Notes: generated from the letters alone by a model not told the origin. DNA of 64,000 bases from an uncultured Granulosicoccus sp. (GCA_947495035.1 CANLXI010000010.1:124001-188000); one strand, 5' to 3'; numbered from the stretch's first letter, positions 44,234 through 53,402 are shown. A program made the numbers and translations.

Positions 44234-45373
44234 TTATGGTTGAGGAGTAATGGTGACTCGCAGCACACTGCCGTTCAGACTGACGCTCTGGCCGCGACCA
44301 CTCAGGCTGCTGACTCGTGTGTCCGGGTCTATATCACCGGTATTGGCTTCGCTTTGCCTCTGAACCTGATTCGCACCGGTACCAGGCTCCTCATCCAGCT
44401 CCGTCCCTGCATCCCAGATGGCAATATCCGATTCCAGCACTGCTCCGGATACCGGTTGACCATCGACGAAAAGATCCAGACTGTTATCCGCATCGGTCGC
44501 TGTGTAGAACCAGTCGTTTGACGGGATAAACATCGTGACGAAATCCAGCTTGTCACCATCGACTGCCTGCAGGGTGAATTCGTAGGAACCACCCGGACCA
44601 ATTGGCCCAGGAGCTTCAGCACCGACAGGAATACTGAATGCCACCGAGCCAGGTACGGCTTCAGCATACGGCGCGACATTTCCATCTTCGGCGACCGCTT
44701 CCAAACCGGCGTTGGCAGCATCACGAGGCAGCAGCAATGGACTATCGTCTTCATTTCGATGCACGATGAAGACGCCCGGTGACAATGGAACAGCCTGAGT
44801 AGTATTATCGGACAACACGTTCAATGTGTCTGCTGTGGAAATGTTTTCCAGCAAGACCGAGAACGTTGTTGCATTGCCTGCATCGATCTGCCCACGGATC
44901 TCGCCCGCAGCGTTAGCGTCGGTATGAACGTTGAAATACAGTTCACCGCGATTGAATGCACCTATTTCATCATCAGTCAAGGCCCTGGCATCCGCCGGTA
45001 CAGTCCAGGTCGATCCGCCGTCGGCGCTCGTCAGACCAATCAGCACCGGACCAGTGGAGCCTGCGAAGCCGCGATGGATATGAGCCATGGTTGCATCACC
45101 CGACAGGTTGCTGACACCCACCGTGGCGGTCACCATACCATCGGCGTCAACGGAAACCTCTGCCGAACCACTGGCGCCATCCGGCACAGCTACAGGCACT
45201 GGTATTTCCTGTGCAGCGCTGAGAGTCACCGAGATACTCTGAGACTCATCAATGCCCGACTGGTCGACGTCGTCATCATCGTCACTACTGCTGCAAGCAC
45301 CGAGCGCAAGCAGGACTGACAAGGTCAACACGCTCTTCAATGGCGCATTCATTGGTGATTTACGTTTTTTCAT
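44234..45373 (-). CDS. CHRD and Spondin_N domain lipoprotein
   Basis: A 379-residue exported lipoprotein: signal peptide with lipobox LALGAC (Cys27), then an acidic linker (SSSDDDDDVD) typical of outer-membrane lipoproteins. Residues about 45-165 form a CHRD domain (VTLSAAQEIPVPV, MAHIHRGFAGSTGPVLIGL, LYFNVHTDANAAGEIRGQI). Residues about 168-379 resemble a Spondin_N domain (FSVLLENISTADTLNVLS, SPGVFIVHRNEDDSPLL, FVTMFIPSNDWFYT, IAIWDAGTELDEEPGTG). Both domains are known from animal extracellular proteins and occur together in some marine bacteria; the function is unknown. ATG 45373 is used; a GTG immediately precedes it. A 14-base palindrome lies 70 bases upstream. Confidence 0.85.
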   Translation of the reverse strand: MKKRKSPMNAPLKSVLTLSVLLALGACSSSDDDDDVDQSGIDESQSISVTLSAAQEIPVPVAVPDGASGSAEVSVDADGMVTATVGVSNLSGDATMAHIHRGFAGSTGPVLIGLTSADGGSTWTVPADARALTDDEIGAFNRGELYFNVHTDANAAGEIRGQIDAGNATTFSVLLENISTADTLNVLSDNTTQAVPLSPGVFIVHRNEDDSPLLLPRDAANAGLEAVAEDGNVAPYAEAVPGSVAFSIPVGAEAPGPIGPGGSYEFTLQAVDGDKLDFVTMFIPSNDWFYTATDADNSLDLFVDGQPVSGAVLESDIAIWDAGTELDEEPGTGANQVQRQSEANTGDIDPDTRVSSLSGRGQSVSLNGSVLRVTITPQP

Positions 45374-45702
45374 CACGAATCCAAATAGTAGAGAGAGGGC
45401 GGATCACTCCCGCAGACAGTCAGAAGAGCTATCCATGAGCAAGACAGATATCTGTCCGAGACAATGACGGGATCGAGCAGCAAGGATCGCCGACCATGAA
45501 CATATGCCATGGCCGGCATTCCATTCGTTCCCGATTCGCGTCTAAGGTTCCCGGCTCGAAGGTTGATTCGGACTACAAGTATGCCAACCGGCAGTTTTCT
45601 TCAGGAAAGGCCAAAATGCCATCCGCTCATTGCACACCAACAGTGAGGCACACACTGCACTCACGCCAGCTGCACGCTGGCAAGGCGCCATTTCGACCCT
45701 GT
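45374..45702. other. Intergenic region between thyA and the CHRD gene
   Basis: A gap of 329 bases between the leftward thyA stop and the leftward CHRD start. No coding sequence is recognised. Apart from the palindrome annotated at 45443-45456, I see no strong hairpin with a T-tract to terminate thyA and no clear sigma-70 promoter. Confidence 0.4.
45443..45456. promoter_or_regulatory. 14-base palindrome upstream of the CHRD lipoprotein gene
   Basis: GACAGATATCTGTC is a perfect palindrome placed 70 bases before the ATG at 45373. Its size and position fit an operator for a dimeric regulator, but no cognate regulator is adjacent and no second copy was noticed. Confidence 0.3.
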
Positions 45703-46599
45703 CTATACTGCAACATCCGCCTTGATTGCAGGATGTGGGTCATACCCCTCGACCTCGAAATCCTCGATTCGATAATCATCGATATTCGCGGCCTGGCGTG
45801 TCAGGCGCATCCGAGGTAATGCGCGAGGTTCACGCGAGAGCTGCTCACGTGCCTGCTCGAGGTGGTTGAGGTACAAATGCACATCGCCACCTGCCCAGAC
45901 GAACTCGCCGGGGCGCAGACCGGCTTGCTGCGCCAGCATCAGCTGCAGAGCAACGGCCCCAACATAATTGAACGGTGCGCCGAGCAGCAGGTCAACCGAG
46001 CGCTGATACATAAGACAATTGAGCCGGCCATCCGAAGTCACGTGATACTGATAGATCATGTGGCAAGGTGGCAGCGCCATCGAACCCAGCTCGGGAACAT
46101 TCCAGGCGTGGAAGATCATGCGCCGGCTCGCCGGTGTTTCCTTCAGCATACGGACAAGGTCGGCAATCTGATCATATTCACGACCATCATTACCCAACCA
46201 GCGACGCCACTGCTTGCCATACACCGGTCCAAGCTCGCCCCACTGAGCCGCGAAGGTATCGTCATCCATGATACGTTGCTCGAATTCCTCTTGCGAAATC
46301 TCATCGCCCGTTTCGCGACGATAGCTGGCCAGGGGCCAATCGCTCCAGATCCGCACATTCTCGCGCAGTAACGGCTGAATGTTAGTTCCACCAGTGAGAA
46401 ACCAGATCATCTCCTTGACCGCGGTTTTCCAGTAAACACGCTTGGTGGTCAGGATGGGAACTGTACCGCCTGAGAGATCAAAGCGAATCATGGCTCCGAA
46501 AATGGAGCGAGTACCAACCCCGGTACGATCCACTCGTTCGTCGCCACGTTCCAGAACCTGGGTGAGCAAGTCGAGATATTGGTATTCCGGGTGTCTCAT
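45703..46599 (-). CDS. thyA: Thymidylate synthase
   Basis: ThyA methylates dUMP to dTMP using methylenetetrahydrofolate. The 298-residue protein has the catalytic cysteine in MALPPCHMIYQYHV, the phosphate-binding arginines in ETPASRRMIFHAWN, the folate segment GVGTRSIFGAMIRFDL and the C-terminal PHPAIKADVAV. It carries the longer insert after RIWSDWPL (about 30 residues) found in some bacterial ThyA compared with the 264-residue E. coli form. It follows lgt by five bases, the same order as in E. coli. Confidence 0.97.
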   Translation of the reverse strand: MRHPEYQYLDLLTQVLERGDERVDRTGVGTRSIFGAMIRFDLSGGTVPILTTKRVYWKTAVKEMIWFLTGGTNIQPLLRENVRIWSDWPLASYRRETGDEISQEEFEQRIMDDDTFAAQWGELGPVYGKQWRRWLGNDGREYDQIADLVRMLKETPASRRMIFHAWNVPELGSMALPPCHMIYQYHVTSDGRLNCLMYQRSVDLLLGAPFNYVGAVALQLMLAQQAGLRPGEFVWAGGDVHLYLNHLEQAREQLSREPRALPRMRLTRQAANIDDYRIEDFEVEGYDPHPAIKADVAV

Positions 46600-46604
46600 G
46601 CAGA

Positions 46605-47402
46605 TCAGGCCGTTCGCTTGTCATAGGCGCTGTACAACAACCACGCCCCTAGCAGAATCATCGGGAAGGACAGCAGCTGTCCCATGGTCAACCAGTTGAA
46701 GGCGATGAATCCCAGATCAGCATCCGGCTGTCGAACGAACTCGATGAAAAATCGGTAGATGCCGTAGCACAGGACGAACATGCCGGACACCGCCCGACGT
46801 GGTCGCTCAGTGGATGAGAACCACCAGACGATGAGAAACAGCACGATGCCTTCAAAGAAGAACTGGTAGAGCTGATTGGGGTGACGCGGCAAGTCGCCGG
46901 CATGGGGAAACACCATACCCCAGGGCACATCGGTCACCCGGCCATACAACTCGCCGTTGATGAAGTTGCCGATGCGCCCGGCGCCCAGGCCGATCGGGAA
47001 GGCCGGCGCAAAGAAGTCGGCCACCTGGAAGAAGGTGCGTTGGGTTTGCCGCGCATACAGCCAGAACGCCACGATGACGCCCAGAAAGCCTCCGTGAAAC
47101 GACATGCCGCGCCAGCCGTATTCACTGAACGGATTGATGGCGTCCAGCGGCCGCGTCAGCAGAATGTCGGTCTGGTAGAACACCAGCGAACCGATCTTGC
47201 CACCGAGCACCACACCCAGCACGATGTAGAACACCGCATCACCGATCTCGTCAGGATTCCAGCCGGAACCGGGTTTTCTGGCCCGATGGGTGGACAACCA
47301 CCAGCCGGCCAGGAACGCCACCAGGTAGGTGATGCCGTACCAGTGCACGGTCAGCGGTCCGAGCGAAAACGCTACGGGATCGATATCAGGATATTGCAGC
47401 AT
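46605..47402 (-). CDS. lgt: Prolipoprotein diacylglyceryl transferase
   Basis: Lgt adds diacylglycerol to the lipobox cysteine of prelipoproteins in the inner membrane, the first step of lipoprotein maturation. From ATG 47402 the protein has 265 residues; the open frame to 47519 adds unconserved sequence. It has seven predicted helices and the signature motifs GMSFHGGFLGV with the catalytic histidine, and GRIGNFINGELYGRVTD with the essential arginine and asparagine. Clients in this window include RlpA and the CHRD protein. Confidence 0.96.
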   Translation of the reverse strand: MLQYPDIDPVAFSLGPLTVHWYGITYLVAFLAGWWLSTHRARKPGSGWNPDEIGDAVFYIVLGVVLGGKIGSLVFYQTDILLTRPLDAINPFSEYGWRGMSFHGGFLGVIVAFWLYARQTQRTFFQVADFFAPAFPIGLGAGRIGNFINGELYGRVTDVPWGMVFPHAGDLPRHPNQLYQFFFEGIVLFLIVWWFSSTERPRRAVSGMFVLCYGIYRFFIEFVRQPDADLGFIAFNWLTMGQLLSFPMILLGAWLLYSAYDKRTA

Positions 47403-47558
47403 TCGGGACGTTGATCCGGAGAGGGTTCGGAAGGCAAACAAGCCGATAATTATACCCGCAGAGCGCCGCTTGGTTCCGTGAATTGCCGAATCAGACTGAT
47501 CGGCAACCCTTCCACCCAACGATCAGTCACACGGCATGGCATGACGGGCAGTGACAGG

Positions 47559-47595
47559 AAAAAAAACGATCATGAGCCGGCAATGGACCGGCTCA
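47559..47595 (-). terminator. Rho-independent terminator of rlmI
   Basis: TGAGCCGG (47573-47580) pairs perfectly with CCGGCTCA (47588-47595) around a seven-base loop. On the minus strand the stem is followed, after six bases, by eight T residues (A-run at 47559-47566 on the plus strand). It sits 14 bases after the rlmI stop. This is the clearest intrinsic terminator in the window. Confidence 0.85.
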
Positions 47596-47608
47596 CCTTG
47601 GCCTGTTC

Positions 47609-48790
47609 CTACAGCAGGCGGGCGATGCAACCGGTCAGGTACAGCGTCTCCGGCATGGCAATATTGACCGGGTGATCCGGCCCCTGCTGCAAGGGAGCCA
47701 GTACCTGCAGACCCAGACTGCCCCGCGGTGTGTTCTGTCGCATCTGCTGGAGCAGATCATCATGACTCAGAGCCTGTGAACAGGAGGCACTGACGATGAT
47801 GCCACCGGGGTTCAACAGACGCATGGCCAGACGATTGTTCAGCGCATAGTGCCGCAAGCCCTGCTCCCGGTCCTTGCGACGTTTGATGAAGGCAGGCGGA
47901 TCCAGCACGACCACGTCGAATCGTTCACCGTCTTCGAACAGTGATCGCATGGCTTCGACCGCATCGTCACAACGAAAGCTGACGCGATCCTGCAGGCCGT
48001 TCGATACGGCGTTGGCTGTTGCCCCGTTGACAGCCTGCTGCGATCCATCAACGCCGATGACCTCTCGTGCTCCGCAGGCGGCAGCGTTCAGTGCAAAGCC
48101 CCCCAGGTAGGTATACAGATCCAGCACGCGCCGCTCCCTGACCCAGGGCGCCAGCGCTGCTCGGCTGCTGCGATGATCGTAGAACCAGCCGGTCTTCTGC
48201 CCCAGCTCCGCCGGCACATCGAACTGCAGACCGTTTTCCCGCACAGACAGCACCTCGACCGCCTCGCCAACCACCCACTCGCGATATTCGGGCAGATGCT
48301 CAAGCTTGCGCACTGGTGCATCGTTACGCAGGTAGATGGCCGTGGCGCCAGTAACCGATTGCAAGGCATCGACGATCTCGTCACGGTACCTCTCCATGCC
48401 CGCTGTCGTGATCTGCACGACCAGTACATCGTTGTAGCGGTCGACGGTCAGCCCGGGCAGAAAATCACCTTCACTGTGAACCAGCCTGTAGCAGGGATCA
48501 TCGTACAGATATTCACGCAGCTCCAGCGCACGCTGCAGTCGCGCCCGCAATACCGTGGCATTGAACGGTTCGCGCGCGTCACGACTGGTAACCCGGGCGG
48601 CAATCAGGGAGTGAGGGTTGACGTAGGCGTGAGCCAGGAATTTGCCGTTGGCAGATTCGAGCGTGACAGAGGAACCCGGCTCCAACCCCTTCAGAGGAGT
48701 CTGCTCGGTATCGATCTCGTTGGAAAACACCCAGCCGTGCCCGGCCAGTACGCGACGTTCTTCACGCTTCTTGAGTTTGAGTGCAGTCAC
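47609..48790 (-). CDS. rlmI: 23S rRNA (cytosine-C5)-methyltransferase RlmI-like
   Basis: RlmI methylates C1962 of 23S rRNA. The protein has an N-terminal PUA domain (LAGHGWVFSNEI, FLAHAYVNPHSLIAARV), then the class I methyltransferase core (VLDLYTYLGGFALNAAACGA, IGVDGS, VVLDPPAFIKRRKD) with the catalytic cysteine region SASCSQALSHDDL. I place the start at GTG 48790 (393 residues), which matches the E. coli N-terminus and has GGAGG 12 bases upstream; GTG 48820 is the alternative. A strong terminator follows the gene. Confidence 0.91.
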   Translation of the reverse strand: MTALKLKKREERRVLAGHGWVFSNEIDTEQTPLKGLEPGSSVTLESANGKFLAHAYVNPHSLIAARVTSRDAREPFNATVLRARLQRALELREYLYDDPCYRLVHSEGDFLPGLTVDRYNDVLVVQITTAGMERYRDEIVDALQSVTGATAIYLRNDAPVRKLEHLPEYREWVVGEAVEVLSVRENGLQFDVPAELGQKTGWFYDHRSSRAALAPWVRERRVLDLYTYLGGFALNAAACGAREVIGVDGSQQAVNGATANAVSNGLQDRVSFRCDDAVEAMRSLFEDGERFDVVVLDPPAFIKRRKDREQGLRHYALNNRLAMRLLNPGGIIVSASCSQALSHDDLLQQMRQNTPRGSLGLQVLAPLQQGPDHPVNIAMPETLYLTGCIARLL

Positions 48791-48868
48791 GCGGACGGCG
48801 AGCCTCCGCGGTTGGAGCACTGCATCAAGGCAGTGCGGAAAATGGAAGCCGTTGAAACGGCCGGGGAA

Positions 48869-49357
48869 TTACTGTTCGAGCGCAGCCAGAATCTGGTCTT
48901 CCAGTTCGCCGCGTACGGCAATGATCTCACCCAGTCGAGACAGATCACCCGCGAGCATGTCGACATCTTCAGCAGTGCCCTCAAAGGCGTCATATTTGTC
49001 ATTGAAATCCACCAGGTAATCAGTGGTTTCGGCGATGGCAGGATAGACATCGGCAGCGACCTCCTTGACGGCTCGCCGGCGTTCCTTGCCCTCAATGATA
49101 CGCTGATAAACCTCGAAGTGCCCCATTGCCGTGTAGTCCACCATGATCTGGCAGAAACGTCGTAACTGATCGGCTTCGACCGAGTGGGATTCCTCGTTGC
49201 GATTGTCGAACGAACTGACGCCCGAAAGTTGACAGTAACTGACGACCACTTCCTGACGCAGCTTCACCAGTGCAGCAATGGTGTTATGCAGGCGCTCACG
49301 ACGCTCCACACCCGTAGGGGGAACAGGGTTGGAAGCTTCAGCATTGACTGTCGACAT
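48869..49357 (-). CDS. rsd: Regulator of sigma D (Rsd/AlgQ family)
   Basis: Rsd binds the housekeeping sigma factor RpoD in stationary phase and frees core polymerase for alternative sigma factors; AlgQ is its pseudomonad relative. The 162-residue protein is mostly helical with the family's features: ERRERLHNTIAALVKLRQEVVVSYCQLSG near the N-terminus (outlined), LRRFCQIMVDYTAMGHFEVYQRI in the middle. ATG 49357 is chosen because GGAG precedes it by six bases; an in-frame ATG at 49363 overlaps that site. The upstream region holds overlapping palindromes. Confidence 0.87.
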   Translation of the reverse strand: MSTVNAEASNPVPPTGVERRERLHNTIAALVKLRQEVVVSYCQLSGVSSFDNRNEESHSVEADQLRRFCQIMVDYTAMGHFEVYQRIIEGKERRRAVKEVAADVYPAIAETTDYLVDFNDKYDAFEGTAEDVDMLAGDLSRLGEIIAVRGELEDQILAALEQ

Positions 49358-49388
49358 GTGCATCTCCGGCGGGTACTGGTGAGTATGA

Positions 49389-49407
49389 CAATACTGTATT
49401 GATACAG
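49389..49407. promoter_or_regulatory. Overlapping palindromes upstream of rsd
   Basis: CAATACTGTATTG (49389-49401) is a perfect palindrome around one base, and CTGTATTGATACAG (49394-49407) is an inverted repeat of six bases with a two-base spacer. They share eight bases and lie 32-50 bases before the rsd start. This is where an operator or a -10 region would be expected; the 14-base form is shorter than the usual LexA box, so LexA control is not claimed. Confidence 0.3.
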
Positions 49408-49564
49408 CGCCATCTGCATGAAGCAAGGATGTTGCCATCTGGAGTATCAATTCAACCACAACTGTTGTCTGTTTACTACAGAAAATCGTAAAAAAGCGTT
49501 TCCTTGCTGGCTTTCAAGCAATTGATTTTAAAGGATATTTTCAAAGATACCCTGACAGCACATG

Positions 49565-50023
49565 TTAGTCGTCACCCGCATTGTCCCAATAAATCAGATA
49601 ATGGAAATAATCCTCGGCGGCCACGTCCGCCTCCGAGACGCAGCGACCCGCCACCGAGATGCCTGCAGAGATGACGCTCTGCCGATTACCACTCACCAGA
49701 GGATGCCAGCTCTCCAGTGATTCTCCCTGTGCCAGCTTGCGGTAGGCACAGGTCTCGGGCAGCCAGCTGATCTTCTGTTCGGTCAGGGGGCGAACCGCCA
49801 GACAATCCGGCACCTTGCTGAAGCGATTGCAGTAATCCTTGCAGCGGCCGCTGTCACCATCGAGTTGAATGCAGGAAACCCGGGTGAACCAGACTTCGCC
49901 GGTGTCTTCATCTTCCAGCTTCTGCAGACAACAACGACCGCAGCCATCACACAGGGATTCCCATTGCTGGTCGTTCATTTCGTCCAGCGACAGGGTCTCC
50001 CAGAATGGACGATCGTCTGTCAC
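49565..50023 (-). CDS. YcgN/YkgJ family cysteine cluster protein
   Basis: A 152-residue protein of the UPF0260/YcgN family with a dense cysteine pattern suggesting a metal cluster: CDGCGRCCLQKLEDEDTG, then VSCIQLD, CKDYCNRF, PDCLAVRP and LPETCAYR. Its function is unknown, though the cysteine arrangement recalls Fe-S or zinc binding. The start is GTG 50023, one base after the fbp stop. It is the third gene of a rubredoxin-fbp-ycgN unit. Confidence 0.9.
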   Translation of the reverse strand: MTDDRPFWETLSLDEMNDQQWESLCDGCGRCCLQKLEDEDTGEVWFTRVSCIQLDGDSGRCKDYCNRFSKVPDCLAVRPLTEQKISWLPETCAYRKLAQGESLESWHPLVSGNRQSVISAGISVAGRCVSEADVAAEDYFHYLIYWDNAGDD

Positions 50024-50024
50024 C

Positions 50025-51044
50025 TCAGGCAGACGCCTCCTCGTGATACCGAATCAGACGCTCGACTTCGTCGGCCGACCCCATGATCACCGGTACGCGC
50101 TGGTGCAGGGAATCCGGCTGAATCTCCAGAATGCGTTCGGTCCCCGTATGAGCCAGACCACCGGCCTGTTCGATCAGCATGCCCATCGGGTTGGCTTCGT
50201 ACAGCAGCCGTAATTTGCCTTGCTTGCCTGCCGCCTGCAACTTGGCATCCATCGGATACAGGAAGACGCCACCGCGGCACAGGATACGGTGAATGTCACC
50301 CACCATGGAGCCGGCCCAGCGCATGTTGAAGTTTCGTTCGCGAGGCCCCTCCGTACCGGCATTGCACTCCTCGATATAGCGCTTCTCGGGTGCCAGCCAA
50401 TGTCTCGCATAGGACGCATTGATGGCATATTCGCTGGTTTCTCGTGGCACGTTGATATCCGGGTGCGTGAGGATGAACTCCCCGACGCTGTTGTCCAGCG
50501 TGAAGCCCGCCACCCCGTGTCCGGTGGTCAGAACCAGCATGCTGGCCGAACTGTAGAGGCAATAGCCGGCGCAGACCTGCTCGGTGCCGGCTTTGAGAAA
50601 ATCGCTGTCGCCGGGTGCGGACGAGTCCACGTGACGGGTAATCGAGAAGATGGTGCCGGTTGCACCATTGACATCGATATTGCTGGATCCGTCCAGTGGA
50701 TCGAACGCCAGCAGGTAGTCTCCGCGAGGAAAACGATTCGGGATCGGATAATGCTCATCCATCTCCTCGGAGGCGATACCCGCCAGCAGGCCGGACCGTT
50801 GCATGGCATCAATGAAAACCTCATTGGCGATGATATCCAGCTTCTTCTGGTCTTCGCCCTGCACATTCTCCTGTCCGGCAGCGCCAAGAACGCCTGCCAG
50901 CTCGCCCAGCCGCACCAGGTTCGACAGGCGCTTGCAGGCCGTCGCGACATCGTTGAGCAGCGCCGTGAAGGCTCCCCGCGACTCGTTCTGGGCGCGGCCC
51001 TGCTCGATGATGTATTGGGTAAGTGTCGTGCCAAGCTCGCTCAT
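50025..51044 (-). CDS. fbp: Fructose-1,6-bisphosphatase, class 1
   Basis: This 339-residue enzyme removes the 1-phosphate of fructose 1,6-bisphosphate in gluconeogenesis. The metal-binding residues lie in AGIASEEMDEH, DYLLAFDPLDGSSNIDVN and, near the C-terminus, the substrate signature GKLRLLYEANPMGMLIEQAGG. The ATG shares one base with the rubredoxin stop (TGATG), so the two are coupled. Glycogen synthesis genes elsewhere in the window would draw on the same gluconeogenic flux. Confidence 0.97.
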   Translation of the reverse strand: MSELGTTLTQYIIEQGRAQNESRGAFTALLNDVATACKRLSNLVRLGELAGVLGAAGQENVQGEDQKKLDIIANEVFIDAMQRSGLLAGIASEEMDEHYPIPNRFPRGDYLLAFDPLDGSSNIDVNGATGTIFSITRHVDSSAPGDSDFLKAGTEQVCAGYCLYSSASMLVLTTGHGVAGFTLDNSVGEFILTHPDINVPRETSEYAINASYARHWLAPEKRYIEECNAGTEGPRERNFNMRWAGSMVGDIHRILCRGGVFLYPMDAKLQAAGKQGKLRLLYEANPMGMLIEQAGGLAHTGTERILEIQPDSLHQRVPVIMGSADEVERLIRYHEEASA

Positions 51045-51217
51045 CAGATTTCCACCATGTCAAAGTCATCCTTCACTGCGCCACAATCCGGGCAGCTCCA
51101 ATTCAGAGGGACATCATCCCACAACGTGCCGGGGGCGATACCATCATCGGGCCAGCCCTGTTCCTCGTCATAGATGAGGCCGCACACGCTGCAAAGATAT
51201 TTCCTGTATTTCACCAC
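51044..51217 (-). CDS. Rubredoxin (57 residues)
   Basis: A mononuclear iron electron-transfer protein. The four iron ligands are two Cys-x-x-Cys pairs, [20 protein letters not shown] and [14 protein letters not shown], separated by the typical aromatic and proline-rich stretch [15 protein letters not shown]. It starts at one of two adjacent GTG codons (51217 or 51214) and its stop overlaps the fbp start. Its redox partner is not encoded nearby; alkane hydroxylases and detoxifying oxidoreductases are known partners of rubredoxins elsewhere. Confidence 0.92.
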   Translation of the reverse strand: MVKYRKYLCSVCGLIYDEEQGWPDDGIAPGTLWDDVPLNWSCPDCGAVKDDFDMVEI

Positions 51218-51324
51218 GAATAGTCTCGTATCGATCCACTGCGTCGCATTGTCTCATTTACACGGCTGACATGCCGTAATATGCACGTACCGATTCATGC
51301 ATCAACCGCCATCCGGAGCCCACC

Positions 51325-52644
51325 GTGTCCAGCAGCCGTTCGTCCACAGAATCCAATGCCGCTCAGCAATTGTTTGATCGTGCCCGGAAAGTCATTCCCG
51401 GTGGGGTCAATTCACCGGTTCGTGCCTTCGGCAGTGTCGGTGGCACACCACGTTTCATCGCCAGCGCCAGTGGTGCCTACATCACCGACACCGAAGGCAA
51501 GCGCTACATCGATTACGTGGGCTCCTGGGGACCCATGCTGCTCGGCCACGCTCACCCCGAGGTGATCGAAGCGGTACAGCAGGCAGCGGTCAACGGTCTG
51601 AGCTTTGGCGCTCCCACCGAGCTGGAGGTGCAGATGGCCGAGCTGATCTGCGACATCGTACCCTCGATGGACATGGTCAGAATGTGCAGTTCGGGAACCG
51701 AAGCCACCATGAGCGCCATTCGCCTGGCCAGAGGCTTCACCGGACGCGACGATATCCTGAAGTTCGAAGGCTGCTATCACGGACATTCGGATTCGCTGCT
51801 GGTGAAAGCCGGTTCCGGTGCACTGACTCTCGGCGTACCCAGCTCACCCGGTATCCCTGCCGACTTCGCCAGACACACGCTCACCCTGCCCTTCAATGAC
51901 AAGGAAGCGGTACGAGCCCTGTTTGCCGAACGGGGTGACAGCATCGCCTGCATCATCGTCGAACCCATTGCCGGCAACATGAACTTCATCGAACCAGCCC
52001 CCGGCTACCTGCAGACGCTGCGCGAGCTCTGCACACAGCACGGAACGGTACTGATATTCGACGAAGTCATGACCGGTTTCCGGGTCTCGCTCGGCGGTGC
52101 CCAGGAACTGTACGGGGTCACTCCTGATCTGACCACGCTGGGCAAGGTCATTGGCGGAGGCATGCCGGTGGGTGCCTTCGGCGGGCGTCGCGACATCATG
52201 GAACACATCTCTCCGGTGGGCCCTGTCTACCAGGCTGGCACCCTGTCGGGCAACCCGATTGCCATGGTGGCGGGCATCAAGACGCTGGAACTGCTCAAGG
52301 CCCCTGACTTTCATCGGCAGTTGCACGAAAGGACAGGCCGCCTGCTGCACGGCTTGAAAGAGGCTGCCGACCAGCACGGTATCGACTTTCATACGGCGCA
52401 TGCCGGCGGCATGTTCGGTTTCTTCTTTACCGATGCCGCCGAAGTCACCGGTTTCGACGGCGTCATGAAATGCAATCTCGAACAATTCAAGCAGTTCTTT
52501 CACGGCATGCTCGACGCCGGCGTGTACCTGGCGCCATCGGCCTATGAAGCGGGTTTTTCCAGCTCGGCGCACAGTGATGCCGATATCAATGACACCATTA
52601 CCGCCGCCGAGCAGGTGTTTGCCAGCATGGCTGCCAGTCGATAG
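51325..52644 (+). CDS. hemL: Glutamate-1-semialdehyde 2,1-aminomutase
   Basis: HemL is a PLP enzyme that turns glutamate-1-semialdehyde into 5-aminolevulinate, the C5 route to haem. The 439-residue protein shows [19 protein letters not shown] near the N-terminus, [32 protein letters not shown], the PLP-aspartate in FDEVMTGFR and the catalytic Lys274 in [18 protein letters not shown]. It starts at GTG 51325, divergent from the rubredoxin operon, and the sulfotransferase-like gene follows 30 bases later. Confidence 0.97.
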   Translation: MSSSRSSTESNAAQQLFDRARKVIPGGVNSPVRAFGSVGGTPRFIASASGAYITDTEGKRYIDYVGSWGPMLLGHAHPEVIEAVQQAAVNGLSFGAPTELEVQMAELICDIVPSMDMVRMCSSGTEATMSAIRLARGFTGRDDILKFEGCYHGHSDSLLVKAGSGALTLGVPSSPGIPADFARHTLTLPFNDKEAVRALFAERGDSIACIIVEPIAGNMNFIEPAPGYLQTLRELCTQHGTVLIFDEVMTGFRVSLGGAQELYGVTPDLTTLGKVIGGGMPVGAFGGRRDIMEHISPVGPVYQAGTLSGNPIAMVAGIKTLELLKAPDFHRQLHERTGRLLHGLKEAADQHGIDFHTAHAGGMFGFFFTDAAEVTGFDGVMKCNLEQFKQFFHGMLDAGVYLAPSAYEAGFSSSAHSDADINDTITAAEQVFASMAASR

Positions 52645-52674
52645 TACGCGTTGAACAATCAGGGAGCCAGCAGC

Positions 52675-53394
52675 ATGTCAGGACGTTGTATCGCCATGTG
52701 GTCGGGACCACGCAATATTTCCACGGCCATGATGCGTGCCTGGGAGAATCGTGACGACACGGTGGTGGTGGATGAGCCTTTCTATGCACATTATCTGCAA
52801 AGCACCGGCCTCGACCATCCGATGCGCGAAGAGGTCATTGCCAGCGGCGAAACCGACTGGCAGGCCGTGGTGCAATCCTTGATCGAACCACCTGCCAGCG
52901 GCATCTACTACCAGAAGCACATAGCCACACACTGGCTCCCGCATTTCACTACCGAGTGGCTGGACTCGCTGGATCATGTCTTCCTGATCCGCGAGCCCGA
53001 GCCAGTGGTGGCGTCCTACTCGATCAAGCGAGAAGGCCTGACGGCCACCGACCTGGGTTACGAACAACAGGATTTTCTGTTCGATCTGTTGCTCGAACGT
53101 ACCGGTGCTCGACCGGCAGTCATTGACAGCAAACGCTTTCTGGCAGACCCGGAAGCACAACTACGCTCTCTGTGCACCCACCTGGATATTGCCTTCGATA
53201 CAGGGATGCTGTGCTGGCCCGCCGGTGCACGCGACTCCGATGGTGTGTGGGGCGCACACTGGTACGACGCGGTCAACGCCAGCACCGGCTTCGCACCGGC
53301 ACGCAACAAGGAGCTGGCACTCACAGAGGATCAACTGATCGTTGCCAGAGCCTGCCGCCCTTATTATGAACGCCTGCGTGAACACGCCATCTGA
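52675..53394 (+). CDS. Sulfotransferase-like P-loop protein
   Basis: A 239-residue protein whose N-terminus CIAMWSGPRNISTAMMRAW resembles the PAPS 5'-phosphosulfate loop of sulfotransferases, followed by VVDEPFYAHYLQ and a later HVFLIREPEPVVASYSIKREG, like the 3'-phosphate-binding region. Such proteins are widespread and often annotated as sulfotransferase family with unproven activity. ATG 52675 has AGGGAG before it; TTG 52651 is an alternative. It follows hemL closely and may be cotranscribed. The substrate is unknown. Confidence 0.82.
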   Translation: MSGRCIAMWSGPRNISTAMMRAWENRDDTVVVDEPFYAHYLQSTGLDHPMREEVIASGETDWQAVVQSLIEPPASGIYYQKHIATHWLPHFTTEWLDSLDHVFLIREPEPVVASYSIKREGLTATDLGYEQQDFLFDLLLERTGARPAVIDSKRFLADPEAQLRSLCTHLDIAFDTGMLCWPAGARDSDGVWGAHWYDAVNASTGFAPARNKELALTEDQLIVARACRPYYERLREHAI

Positions 53395-53402
53395 GCGCCA
53401 GG

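Noticed and set aside
43807..44250. A 147-residue plus-strand frame in the gene-poor gap
   Set aside because: It is low in hydrophobic residues, has no ribosome-binding site and overlaps the transposase-like scrap in another frame.
49394..49407. A LexA box upstream of rsd
   Set aside because: The inverted repeat CTGTATTGATACAG is two bases shorter than the CTG-N10-CAG spacing of gammaproteobacterial LexA sites.
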